Assembly: GCA_937910655.1 (NCBI GenBank)
Contig: CALEMV010000180.1
Location: 1 to 7,377, forward strand
DNA length: 7,377 nt
Direction of reading: 5' to 3'
From: an uncultured Solobacterium sp.
Lineage (GTDB): Bacteria > Bacillota_I > Bacilli_A > Erysipelotrichales > Erysipelotrichaceae
Below are positions 1 through 6,247 of this stretch, piece after piece. Below the pieces are notes generated by a model. The model searched no databases, was not told the origin of the DNA, and saw nothing but the letters and a program-made list of their open reading frames with translations. The position numbers and the translations under genes are program-made. Every line of letters begins with the position of its first letter. Positions within the stretch are counted from its first letter, which is position 1.

Positions 1-2338
1 AGAACGTCAGTACATCAAATACAGATGAGAAACCACCCATGACATTCATGAATGACACAAGTGAAGCACTATTCCACTTATGTGGTATTTGTAAGAATTC
101 ATCATCGACGTTATCCCACGGAATCGCAATCTGTGTAAAGTCATAAATCAAATTCTGAATCAAAATCTGTAATGGCAACATCGGTAAGAACGGCAAGAAA
201 ATTGAGGCTATGAGTACAGAGAATACATTACCAAAGTTACTGGATAATGCCATCTTCATATACTTCAAGATATTTCCATAAATACGTCTACCTTCATAAA
301 TACCATTGAGGATAACCGTTAAACTCTTCTCCAACAGGATAATATCCGCACTCGCTTTAGCAACATCAGTACCATTATCCACTGAAATACCAACATCCGC
401 ATCGTGTAGACTAGGCGCATCATTCACCCCATCACCCATATAGCCAACTACATGACCATTATTGCGTAACGCATCCACAACACGCTTCTTTTGCATTGGC
501 GATAAGCGCGCAAAGATATCATTCTTCTCCACAACAGAAGATAATTCCGCATCACTCATATTCTCTAAATCAGACCCTGTAACAGCACTTTGATCGCCAA
601 CCTTCATACCAACAAGCTTGCATACATGTTCAACGACAACAGGCGCATCACCAGATATAACCTTTACATGTACACCAGCATCATACAAACCACGAATTGC
701 TTCTTTTGCGTCTGGTTTTGGTGGATCAAGGAAGGCAATAATTCCTAAGAACGTCATATTTGTTTCATCTTCCGCATGGAAGACTGTTGTATCACCTACG
801 CTCTTCTTCTTTGCGGCAACACCGATGACATGCATACCTTCTTTATTTAATTCTTCCGCAAGATCATTTATTTTCGCAAGATCTTCTTCGTGAATATCCA
901 TGTATTCCTTCTTCACGCGAATACGACTGCAACACTCTAATACAGACTCCAAAGCACCCTTTGTAATAAGTACCTCATCCTGTGGCATCGGAAGAATTTC
1001 TTCAACATTTCCACCTAAGTGTTCACCACCAGGATTAGAAATCAAAACACTCATTCTACGACGTTCAAAGTCATATGGAATCTCATCAGACTTCACATAA
1101 CCACCAGCGTATTTTTGCGCATCATTCTCTTCGCCATAGGCTAAGATTGCACGGTCAATCAGATTCTTAACTCCCGTAGAGTAATATGCATTCATCCATG
1201 CATAATTCAATACTAAATGTGAATCCTCACCATTTACATCAAGATACTTCTGCAATACAACATGATCCATCGTTAGTGTACCGGTCTTATCGGTACATAG
1301 AACATCAATGGCACCTAAATTCTGAATCGCAGACATATTCTTAACTATTGTCTTCTTCTTCGCTAGGAATTTAGCACCCTTGGCAAGTGTTCCGTTAACA
1401 ATCATCGGTAACATACCTGGTGTAATACCTACCGCAACAGAGATAGAGAATAAGAACGCTTCTAACCAATTCTTCTTCACCAAACCATTAATCAATAACA
1501 CGAAGATAACTACTACAACCATGTAAGTAATTAAGATTCTTGTAATCTTCGACAAACTCTTATCAAAATCTGTCTCTTTCTTCTTTGTATGAATTGTTGA
1601 AGAAATCTTACCTAGATAAGAACTCTTACCGGTACGTACTACAACACCAACACCTGTACCGGAATTCACAGTAGAACCACCCAAACAGATATTGTTTAAT
1701 TCTGCCGCATTAACAATTCTATCGTCAACGCCTTTATATTTTTCTACCGGAATGGATTCCCCTGTAAAAGCAGATACAGAAACGAATAAGTCCTTACTTT
1801 CAAGAAGATATAAGTCACCACTGACAATATCTCCAGAACCAATCAATTGAATATCACCAGGAACCACTTCTTCCACCGGTACTTCTCTAACCTCAGTACC
1901 ATCTTCTGTTGGAACCTGAATTCTAACCGTATCATGCTCCATCTCTTTTAACTTCTGCATATCACGGTAAGAACCATAGTCTTGGAAGAAACGAATTACT
2001 GCACTCATACATGCTAGTGCAAGAATAATTGTTCCAGATAAGATATCCGACTCCACAACAAAAGTCACAATCGCTAATACAAGTAAAACGATAATAAACG
2101 CATCCGCAAAACTATGTAAAAGGAAATACGCCCAACTATGTTTCTGCATCGCAGACAAATCATTATAGCCGTACTTCTCTAATCTTTCTTCTCTTTCTTC
2201 ATCGCTTATACCATTTCGTGTACAAGCTAATTCCTGTAGAAGATTAGATTCCTCTGTTTTCGCAATCTGTTGAAACTCTTGTTCAACACCAGTTGACTTA
2301 GGTGTAGGACCTGACTTCTTCTCATTATTTAGAACCAT
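1..2338 (-). CDS. mgtA: Mg2+-transporting P-type ATPase MgtA (P3B), C-terminus cut off by window edge
   Basis: This gene encodes an inner-membrane P-type ATPase that imports Mg2+ using ATP. I translated 779 codons from the ATG at 2338; the frame is still open at base 1. Visible landmarks in order are: first membrane hairpin at about residues 70-118; actuator-domain TGES at 192-195; membrane pair M3-M4 at about 265-315; the phosphorylation motif DKTGTLT with Asp350; the MgtA-typical FERRRMSV at 424-431; nucleotide-binding KGA at 460-462; hinge motif GDGVND at 635-640; and M5-M6 with NFGN at 701-704 and the IQNLIYD segment ending at Asp733. E. coli MgtA is about 900 residues, so roughly 110-120 residues (the last membrane helices) are missing to the left. 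The start is supported by an AAGGAGGT ribosome binding site (2352-2345) six bases upstream. Oddity: the M4 motif reads TPGMLPM (306-312), with Gly308 where MgtA proteins I know have Glu. The gene is its own transcription unit. Confidence 0.96.
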   Translation of the reverse strand, partial: MVLNNEKKSGPTPKSTGVEQEFQQIAKTEESNLLQELACTRNGISDEEREERLEKYGYNDLSAMQKHSWAYFLLHSFADAFIIVLLVLAIVTFVVESDILSGTIILALACMSAVIRFFQDYGSYRDMQKLKEMEHDTVRIQVPTEDGTEVREVPVEEVVPGDIQLIGSGDIVSGDLYLLESKDLFVSVSAFTGESIPVEKYKGVDDRIVNAAELNNICLGGSTVNSGTGVGVVVRTGKSSYLGKISSTIHTKKKETDFDKSLSKITRILITYMVVVVIFVLLINGLVKKNWLEAFLFSISVAVGITPGMLPMIVNGTLAKGAKFLAKKKTIVKNMSAIQNLGAIDVLCTDKTGTLTMDHVVLQKYLDVNGEDSHLVLNYAWMNAYYSTGVKNLIDRAILAYGEENDAQKYAGGYVKSDEIPYDFERRRMSVLISNPGGEHLGGNVEEILPMPQDEVLITKGALESVLECCSRIRVKKEYMDIHEEDLAKINDLAEELNKEGMHVIGVAAKKKSVGDTTVFHAEDETNMTFLGIIAFLDPPKPDAKEAIRGLYDAGVHVKVISGDAPVVVEHVCKLVGMKVGDQSAVTGSDLENMSDAELSSVVEKNDIFARLSPMQKKRVVDALRNNGHVVGYMGDGVNDAPSLHDADVGISVDNGTDVAKASADIILLEKSLTVILNGIYEGRRIYGNILKYMKMALSSNFGNVFSVLIASIFLPFLPMLPLQILIQNLIYDFTQIAIPWDNVDDEFLQIPHKWNSASLVSFMNVMGGFSSVFDVLTF

Positions 2339-2368
2339 ATCTCCACCTCCTTTTTCAATTACACAACA

Positions 2369-2397
2369 ATCTTAGTTGCTTTCACACCGTACGTCAA
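2369..2397 (-). promoter_or_regulatory. mgtA promoter (TTGACG - 17 - TAAGAT)
   Basis: On the minus strand a -35 box TTGACG (2397-2392) and a -10 box TAAGAT (2374-2369) are separated by exactly 17 bases. The site sits just after the terminator of the upstream operon and about 30 bases before the mgtA start codon. The predicted RNA start is near 2361, leaving only about 20-25 bases of leader, mostly ribosome binding site. A transcribed Mg2+-sensing riboswitch would not fit there. Confidence 0.72.
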
Positions 2398-2410
2398 TGA
2401 ATAATCCATC

Positions 2411-2433
2411 AAAAAAGCCACAACAAAGTTGTG
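2411..2433 (-). terminator. Intrinsic terminator of the HTH-GNAT-kinase operon
   Basis: The minus strand reads CACAAC-TTT-GTTGTG (2433-2419), a perfect 6-bp stem with a 3-base loop. It is followed by GC and then six T residues (2416-2411). It begins only about a dozen bases after the kinase stop codon. The stem is short and of moderate strength, but the T run and the placement are right. It separates this operon from the mgtA promoter. Confidence 0.8.
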
Positions 2434-2444
2434 ACAAATAACAG

Positions 2445-2933
2445 CTATTTTAATGACTCTAAATACCGGTTGGCATCTAAACGAGAACGGAAGATATGAA
2501 TGTCCTTTCTCTTATATTTTGAAAGAAGATTTAAAACTTCCGGTCTATCTTCCTTCTCATAATTTTTGACAAATTCAATCAAATCATCATCAACTTCGTC
2601 TTCTACCCATGGCATATCAGTACGAGCCTTACCAACGCGTCCATAAATGCCTTGTATACACACATCCACTGGATAATCCAAGAAGAATACAGTATCACAT
2701 GCTTGCATACGCATTTCCATAGAAGAACCATAGTTACCATCAATGATCCATGTATCTTTTTGAATCAGTTCTTTAACACGTTTCAAGAATACCGTCTTTT
2801 CTACCGTTGTTTTATCCGTATTCCAATTTAACTGATCCAAGTGAAAAAGTGGAATTCCAGTACATGCATGCAGATGTCTTGCAAATGTACTTTTACCACT
2901 ACCGCAACATCCAATTACAATTACTTTCTTCAT
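2445..2933 (-). CDS. P-loop kinase, adenylate-kinase-like 'DNA topology modulation protein' (FlaR) family
   Basis: The product is a cytoplasmic 162-residue nucleotide-binding protein. It opens with strand-plus-Walker A, GCCGSGKST at residues 8-16. Next come HLDQLNW at 31-37, WIIDGNY at 62-68 and a Walker B-like FFLDYP at 83-88. An arginine-containing lid region follows (GRVGKARTDMPW, 98-109), with Arg130 further on. This layout is that of small adenylate-kinase-like P-loop kinases that are often annotated as 'topology modulation protein' or AAA_18; the true substrate of that family is poorly defined, so I name no reaction. The length is close to the usual 160-180 residues and looks intact. 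It is the last gene of the operon, starting five bases after the acetyltransferase stop. The ribosome site is weak (AGGT close to the ATG), which suggests translational coupling. A terminator follows directly. Confidence 0.88.
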   Translation of the reverse strand: MKKVIVIGCCGSGKSTFARHLHACTGIPLFHLDQLNWNTDKTTVEKTVFLKRVKELIQKDTWIIDGNYGSSMEMRMQACDTVFFLDYPVDVCIQGIYGRVGKARTDMPWVEDEVDDDLIEFVKNYEKEDRPEVLNLLSKYKRKDIHIFRSRLDANRYLESLK

Positions 2934-2938
2934 CTTAC

Positions 2939-3457
2939 CTACTCATCTTTATCCTTATAATAACATAATAGGTCAATTGGACCATAAACCGCATGATTCA
3001 ATCCCTTATGTTCCTTCCCCTCATACACAAAGCCTAGCTTTTCAATTAATTTTAGAGAGGCTTTGTTGTAAGGAAAACAGGATACACCAAACATCTGTAC
3101 TAAATTATGCTCAAAGTAATAATCTATCACAGCCTGTACTGCTTCATATGTATATCCTTTTCTTCGATAGTTTGGATTCATCACAAAACCTAACTCATAA
3201 GAAGAAACTGCTCTATCGTCATCTTGAAGGTTAATCATTCCTATCATCTTTTGGTTTTCTTTCAAGATAATACTAAATCTTTTTTGTGCACTAAGGATTT
3301 CCATTAGTGCAAGATATTCTTTATCTTGTCCCTTGCATGCATGATAGCCACCATCATCTAAGCTCGTCTGTTCATCCGACATAATTTCAAATAAATCATC
3401 TTTATCCGAGAATACAAATTTACGTAAAATCAAGCGATCTGTTTCAATACTATCCAT
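2939..3457 (-). CDS. GNAT-family N-acetyltransferase (RimJ/RimL type)
   Basis: The product is a 172-residue cytoplasmic acetyltransferase expected to move an acetyl group from acetyl-CoA to an amine; the target is unknown. The N-terminus SIETDRLILRKF (3-14) is the typical first strand of the Acetyltransf_3 group. Strand 4 plus the acetyl-CoA loop is at 87-106, with RRKGYTYEA at 98-106. The PYNKASLKLIEKLGF block (129-143) is the usual conserved C-terminal signature. Length is normal. I chose the ATG at 3457, not the ATG at 3505. The inner one has AAAGGG seven bases upstream, begins exactly at the family's N-terminus and leaves one base between it and the upstream stop codon, whereas the outer one would add 16 unrelated residues and a 47-base overlap. 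It is the middle gene of a three-gene operon. Whether it modifies a protein, a small molecule or an antibiotic cannot be told from sequence. Confidence 0.9.
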   Translation of the reverse strand: MDSIETDRLILRKFVFSDKDDLFEIMSDEQTSLDDGGYHACKGQDKEYLALMEILSAQKRFSIILKENQKMIGMINLQDDDRAVSSYELGFVMNPNYRRKGYTYEAVQAVIDYYFEHNLVQMFGVSCFPYNKASLKLIEKLGFVYEGKEHKGLNHAVYGPIDLLCYYKDKDE

Positions 3458-3458
3458 A

Positions 3459-3929
3459 TTATTTCCCTTTAGTATTTTCATATCCTGTTTCAAAACTAAA
3501 TACACCTGTATTGATTTTAAAATTTATATTGAACTTACGTTGACTAGAACCTTCTTTGTTCTCTCTTTCCATGAGTGCTTTGCCTCGTGAAGTCACAGTT
3601 GCTTTTGGAAGTTCTTTTTCTAATTGATGTACATCAAAAGAAGAAACCATCGCATTTTCAATGAGGTACTTATATCCCTCAACTAATTCTTTCTCACTAA
3701 TACCCCATTTGATATGTTTATATACTACACCCTCTTTGAGTTGGTTAATCATATCCATTAGATAACAGAGTCTAAAACGTGAGACTGGTGGCTTTTCACA
3801 TTCATTCGGAATAATCCATCTACTCCGTTCATCTTTCTCCGCCAGTGGTATAACTCCATCCGCACATAATTTCGTTACCGTCTTAATAGAACATTCCCAT
3901 TTGCGAGCAGCTTCTTTTGTGTTCATCAT
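3459..3929 (-). CDS. Excisionase/MerR-like helix-turn-helix protein with unrecognised C-terminal part
   Basis: The product has 156 residues. Residues 3-42 show a winged-helix pattern shared by excisionase and MerR-type DNA-binding domains: TKEAARKWECSIKTVTKLC as the two helices, then DGVIPLAEK and the closing RWIIP of the wing. The remaining 110 or so residues are not recognised. They hold a helical stretch (about 52-108), a basic linker (112-132) and a C-terminal segment rich in alternating polar and hydrophobic residues (RKFNINFKINTGVFSFETGY, 131-150) that looks like beta-strand. It probably binds DNA, perhaps autoregulating the operon it heads. Two ATG codons are adjacent (3929 and 3926). 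AGGAGA (3939-3934) suits either, being four bases from the first and seven from the second, so the true protein may be one residue shorter. No integrase or phage gene is visible nearby, so an actual excisionase role is not supported. Confidence 0.72.
   Translation of the reverse strand: MMNTKEAARKWECSIKTVTKLCADGVIPLAEKDERSRWIIPNECEKPPVSRFRLCYLMDMINQLKEGVVYKHIKWGISEKELVEGYKYLIENAMVSSFDVHQLEKELPKATVTSRGKALMERENKEGSSQRKFNINFKINTGVFSFETGYENTKGK
3465..3470 (-). promoter_or_regulatory. Ribosome binding site that sets the GNAT start
   Basis: AAAGGG on the minus strand (3470-3465) lies seven bases before the ATG at 3457 and overlaps the last codons of the upstream helix-turn-helix gene. This placement favours the inner start codon and suggests coupled translation of the two genes. 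Confidence 0.6.
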
Positions 3930-3949
3930 TGTATCTCCTGTATATTCAA

Positions 3950-3958
3950 ATTATATCA
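3950..3958 (-). promoter_or_regulatory. Extended -10 promoter of the HTH-GNAT-kinase operon
   Basis: The minus strand reads TGATATAAT (3958-3950), a perfect TATAAT preceded by the TG of an extended -10 element. No good -35 box is visible at 16-18 bases upstream, which is acceptable for extended -10 promoters. The position where a -35 would lie overlaps the terminator hairpin of the preceding dehydrogenase gene. The predicted RNA start is near 3943, giving a leader of only about 14 bases with the ribosome site in it. Confidence 0.65.
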
Positions 3959-3967
3959 TTTCCCAGG

Positions 3968-3996
3968 AAAACAAAAGATACTCTCTCGAGTATCTT
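3968..3996 (-). terminator. Strong intrinsic terminator after the D-2-hydroxyacid dehydrogenase
   Basis: The minus strand forms a perfect 9-bp stem, AAGATACTC - GAGA - GAGTATCTT (3996-3975), with a four-base loop. It is followed by the T-rich tail TTGTTTT (3974-3968). It starts 11 bases after the dehydrogenase stop codon and ends that transcript just before the next operon's promoter. Confidence 0.88.
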
Positions 3997-4007
3997 AAGA
4001 AAGATTA

Positions 4008-5024
4008 TTATTTTGCTTCAGGAAGAGCTACAAGATTCTTAGTTGTTCCTGTTGTTAGAATCTCATTGAAGTTATCCATCGAATATTCAATCATATTTGC
4101 TAAAGCTTCATCTGTATTAGAACCGATATGTGGTGTTACCAATACCTTTGGATACATCTGAACGAGCTCGCGAACTGTAGGATCAGAAATTTCTGCAGCA
4201 CTACCCAACTTCTTGAAGAAGAATGCTGTTTCATTAGCGAACACGTCTGTTCCATATCCATCTAACTTACCAGACTTAAGAGCAGCTAAGATTGCTTCAT
4301 TATCCTGTAATTCGCCACGAGCAGTATTTAAGAAGATTGCACCATCCTTCATCTTACTAAAGAATTCAGCGTTAGCCATCTTGTCGTTCTGACCAGGGAA
4401 GTATGGAACATGCAAGCTTACGATATCAGACTGTGCTAGTAATTCATCAAGAGTTACATAGTCTAATACTTCTCTGCAAGCATCATTTTCATACACATCA
4501 TAGCCAAGAACCTTAGCGCCTAAGCCCTTAAACATCTTAGCTTCTGTAAAACCAATTCTACCTGTACCAATAATACCTACTGTGCAGTTACGAATTTCCT
4601 TAGAGAAATATGTAGGTGAAACGACGAAGTCACCTGCAGCAGTTGCACTTGTCGCAGCAGCTGTATGACGTAATAACATCATACCTAATGTTAAGGATAA
4701 TTCAGCGATAGCATTTGGAGAATATCCAGGAACACGTGCAACGATTAAACCTAAATCTGCAGCAGCCTGTAAATCGATATGATTGAAACCTACAGAACGT
4801 GTAAATACATACTTGATTCCATATTCCTTTAGCTTTTCTAAGTTCTGACGATCTCCAACACAGTTACCACGTAATAATACTGCGTCAGCACCTTCACACT
4901 CAGTGATATTCTCATGAGTTGTTAAACCCTCAACAAGCTTTAAGTCATAGTTGTACTTATTGTACTTGTGGAAAAATTCTACTTCATTTGGTCGAACACC
5001 ATAACATACTACTTTAAATGACAT
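4008..5024 (-). CDS. NAD-dependent D-2-hydroxyacid dehydrogenase (D-lactate dehydrogenase type)
   Basis: This 338-residue cytoplasmic enzyme is expected to reduce a 2-oxoacid such as pyruvate to the D-2-hydroxyacid with NADH, or the reverse. The substrate-binding half includes FTRSVGFNHID (74-84) and VPGYSPNAIAEL (98-109), both typical of D-lactate dehydrogenases. The Rossmann motif GIIGTGRIG is at 150-158, with Asp176 at the end of the next strand, as expected for NAD preference. The catalytic triad is complete: Arg236 in NTARGE, Glu265 in VFANE, and His299 in TPHIGSNTDEA. Length matches the family (about 330 residues). The TPHIGSN segment differs from the TPHxAFYT form of classical lactobacillar D-LDH, so the substrate could be a branched or aromatic 2-oxoacid (2-hydroxyisocaproate or phenyllactate type). 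The start is set by AAGGAG (5037-5032) seven bases upstream. It follows the AEC transporter gene after 72 bases containing a hairpin, and is ended by a terminator. Confidence 0.92.
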   Translation of the reverse strand: MSFKVVCYGVRPNEVEFFHKYNKYNYDLKLVEGLTTHENITECEGADAVLLRGNCVGDRQNLEKLKEYGIKYVFTRSVGFNHIDLQAAADLGLIVARVPGYSPNAIAELSLTLGMMLLRHTAAATSATAAGDFVVSPTYFSKEIRNCTVGIIGTGRIGFTEAKMFKGLGAKVLGYDVYENDACREVLDYVTLDELLAQSDIVSLHVPYFPGQNDKMANAEFFSKMKDGAIFLNTARGELQDNEAILAALKSGKLDGYGTDVFANETAFFFKKLGSAAEISDPTVRELVQMYPKVLVTPHIGSNTDEALANMIEYSMDNFNEILTTGTTKNLVALPEAK

Positions 5025-5053
5025 AATTTTACTCCTTCTGTTTATTATTTATG

Positions 5054-5077
5054 AAAGCGGGATATTTATCCCGCTTT
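5054..5077 (-). terminator. GC-rich intercistronic hairpin between the transporter and dehydrogenase genes
   Basis: AAAGCGGGATA and TATCCCGCTTT (5054-5064 and 5067-5077) form a perfect inverted repeat of 11 bases per arm. On the minus-strand RNA the hairpin is preceded by A-rich sequence but followed only by UUU then CAUAAAU, so the U tail is poor. It may act as a leaky terminator or as an RNA stability or processing element that sets the transporter-to-dehydrogenase ratio. A TATAAT sequence (5083-5078) lies beside it without a good -35 box, so a weak internal dehydrogenase promoter is possible but not established. Confidence 0.55.
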
Positions 5078-5096
5078 ATTATAATACTATTCTTAA

Positions 5097-6167
5097 TTAA
5101 AAGATTCCTAAATGTCCAATTAATTCAACGATAACGATCCAAATAGGAGCCATAATAACAGCTGCTAATGTCGCAATCAATGAAGTGTTAGACGCAACGA
5201 GGGCACCCTTATCAAAACGAATTGCATAAGAAGCCGCAACTGTTGCTGGAGGTGTAGCCATCATAATAACTGTTGTACCTAAAGAAACAAGATTAACTGG
5301 TAAGATATGAGTTACTGTTAAGATTGCTAATACAACGATGTTGAATGCAGGGATAATCAATAACTTAATAAATGTATAGTACAATGCCTTCTTGTCTGTC
5401 ATTGCATCCTTGAAGTTTACTGAACCAAGTGTAGAACCAATTGCTAACCAAGCAAGTGGAGAAGCTAAACCAGCTAAGTAAGTTAAAATCTGTGTGATTT
5501 GTGGAGAAGTAAGGTCTAAACGCATGAATGAAACTGACTTATTCACCATTTCACCTGACGTTGCATCCTTCACAGCCACAGTAACCTGTGGTAAATATGC
5601 TTGTGCTAACCACAAGAATAGACCTAAGAATGTAGCGATAACAATAGGATTTAAGAACATAGACTTGATATTCTTAGATGTCATCTTTAATCCACTCATC
5701 TTAATATATCCATAAGAATATAAGAAGATTCTGTAACCAATGTTGAAGATAGAAGCGTATAACGCACCTTCTGCACCATAGATTGCACTTACAATAGGAA
5801 TTCCGAAGAATGTTGTAGAACCGAAAATACTTAGTACACGTAAAGCATCCTGTTCATCACCTTCAAACTTCGCATAGAGCGGAATCGTTAAGAAGATGAG
5901 TAAGATATAAATTACGATACCCCAGATTAATACATTTAAACCTTGTGTAAATGTTTCTGGTTTGATTGGCGCCATAAATGACTTAAATGCCAATGCAGCA
6001 ATTGATACTGAAAGTACAACCTGTGTTAATACTTTCGCTGTGCGATCATCGAATACCTTCTTGCGACGCATAACATAACCTAATAGGATAATCGCTACGC
6101 TAGAAATAATAGCCGAATTGATCTTTTCATTTGATAATGTCTTTACAAAGATATCAAAGAAATTCAT
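5097..6167 (-). CDS. AEC-family (auxin efflux carrier type) organic-acid transporter
   Basis: This integral membrane protein has 356 residues from the chosen start and about ten hydrophobic segments in two halves, the plan of the AEC family (PF03547). Bacterial members include malate and other organic-acid carriers. Family-like blocks are STTFFGIPIVSAIYGAEG (117-134), LNPIVIATFLGL (172-183), SPLAWLAIGSTLG (236-248) and TPPATVAASYAIRFD (305-319). The first half ends near residue 160, and a hydrophilic stretch at about 193-222 (DATSGEMVNKS at 201-211) makes a longer loop than I expect before the second half. I chose the ATG at 6167 because AGAGGGG lies eight bases before it. A TTG at 6200 in the same frame would add 11 residues that read through that ribosome site. 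It is the first gene of a pair with the D-2-hydroxyacid dehydrogenase, so lactate or a related hydroxyacid or oxoacid is the inferred substrate; direction of transport is unknown. Confidence 0.9.
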   Translation of the reverse strand: MNFFDIFVKTLSNEKINSAIISSVAIILLGYVMRRKKVFDDRTAKVLTQVVLSVSIAALAFKSFMAPIKPETFTQGLNVLIWGIVIYILLIFLTIPLYAKFEGDEQDALRVLSIFGSTTFFGIPIVSAIYGAEGALYASIFNIGYRIFLYSYGYIKMSGLKMTSKNIKSMFLNPIVIATFLGLFLWLAQAYLPQVTVAVKDATSGEMVNKSVSFMRLDLTSPQITQILTYLAGLASPLAWLAIGSTLGSVNFKDAMTDKKALYYTFIKLLIIPAFNIVVLAILTVTHILPVNLVSLGTTVIMMATPPATVAASYAIRFDKGALVASNTSLIATLAAVIMAPIWIVIVELIGHLGIF

Positions 6168-6175
6168 GTAGTAGT

Positions 6176-6182
6176 CCCCTCT
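6176..6182 (-). promoter_or_regulatory. Ribosome binding site that sets the AEC transporter start
   Basis: AGAGGGG on the minus strand (6182-6176) stands eight bases before the ATG at 6167. It lies inside the region that would be coding if the TTG at 6200 were used, so it argues for the inner start. Confidence 0.65.
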
Positions 6183-6214
6183 TTCAAATATATATTTCAA
6201 TATTTACGCGACTT

Positions 6215-6243
6215 AGTATAGCAAACCTCGACTTCCATTTCAA
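6215..6243 (-). promoter_or_regulatory. Promoter of the transporter-dehydrogenase unit (TTGAAA - 17 - TATACT)
   Basis: The minus strand has TTGAAA (6243-6238) and TATACT (6220-6215) exactly 17 bases apart, a strong sigma-A-type promoter. RNA should start near 6208, leaving a leader of about 40 bases before the ATG at 6167. The hexamer AAGTCG occurs twice around the -10 box (6234-6229 and 6214-6209), 20 bases apart. This could be a regulator site but could also be chance. Confidence 0.75.
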
Positions 6244-6247
6244 TCCC

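Noticed and set aside
618..1100. Two plus-strand open frames within the mgtA region
   Set aside because: They lie entirely opposite the well-conserved MgtA cytoplasmic domains, have low-complexity Ser/Thr-rich products and no ribosome site.
2977..3234. Plus-strand open frame opposite the GNAT gene
   Set aside because: The minus strand encodes a clear acetyltransferase here; the plus product has no recognisable motif.
3458..3505. Longer GNAT start at 3505
   Set aside because: The extra 16 residues overlap the upstream gene and do not resemble the family N-terminus; the ATG at 3457 has a ribosome site at good spacing.
3459..3929. HTH gene as a true phage or ICE excisionase
   Set aside because: There is no integrase, attachment repeat or mobile-element gene in the window, and the protein is longer than typical Xis proteins.
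3901..4161. Plus-strand open frame across the operon junction
   Set aside because: It covers the terminator, promoter and two gene ends on the minus strand; the product is not protein-like in composition and has no ribosome site.
5051..5065. Catabolite-response (cre)-like sequence ATGAAAGCGGGATAT
   Set aside because: It fails at least two key consensus positions and is explained by the left arm of the intercistronic hairpin.
5494..5715. Plus-strand open frame opposite the AEC transporter
   Set aside because: It is a shadow of conserved membrane helices on the other strand.
6168..6200. TTG start at 6200 for the AEC transporter
   Set aside because: It would translate through the AGAGGGG ribosome site of the ATG at 6167 and add a charged, non-family extension.
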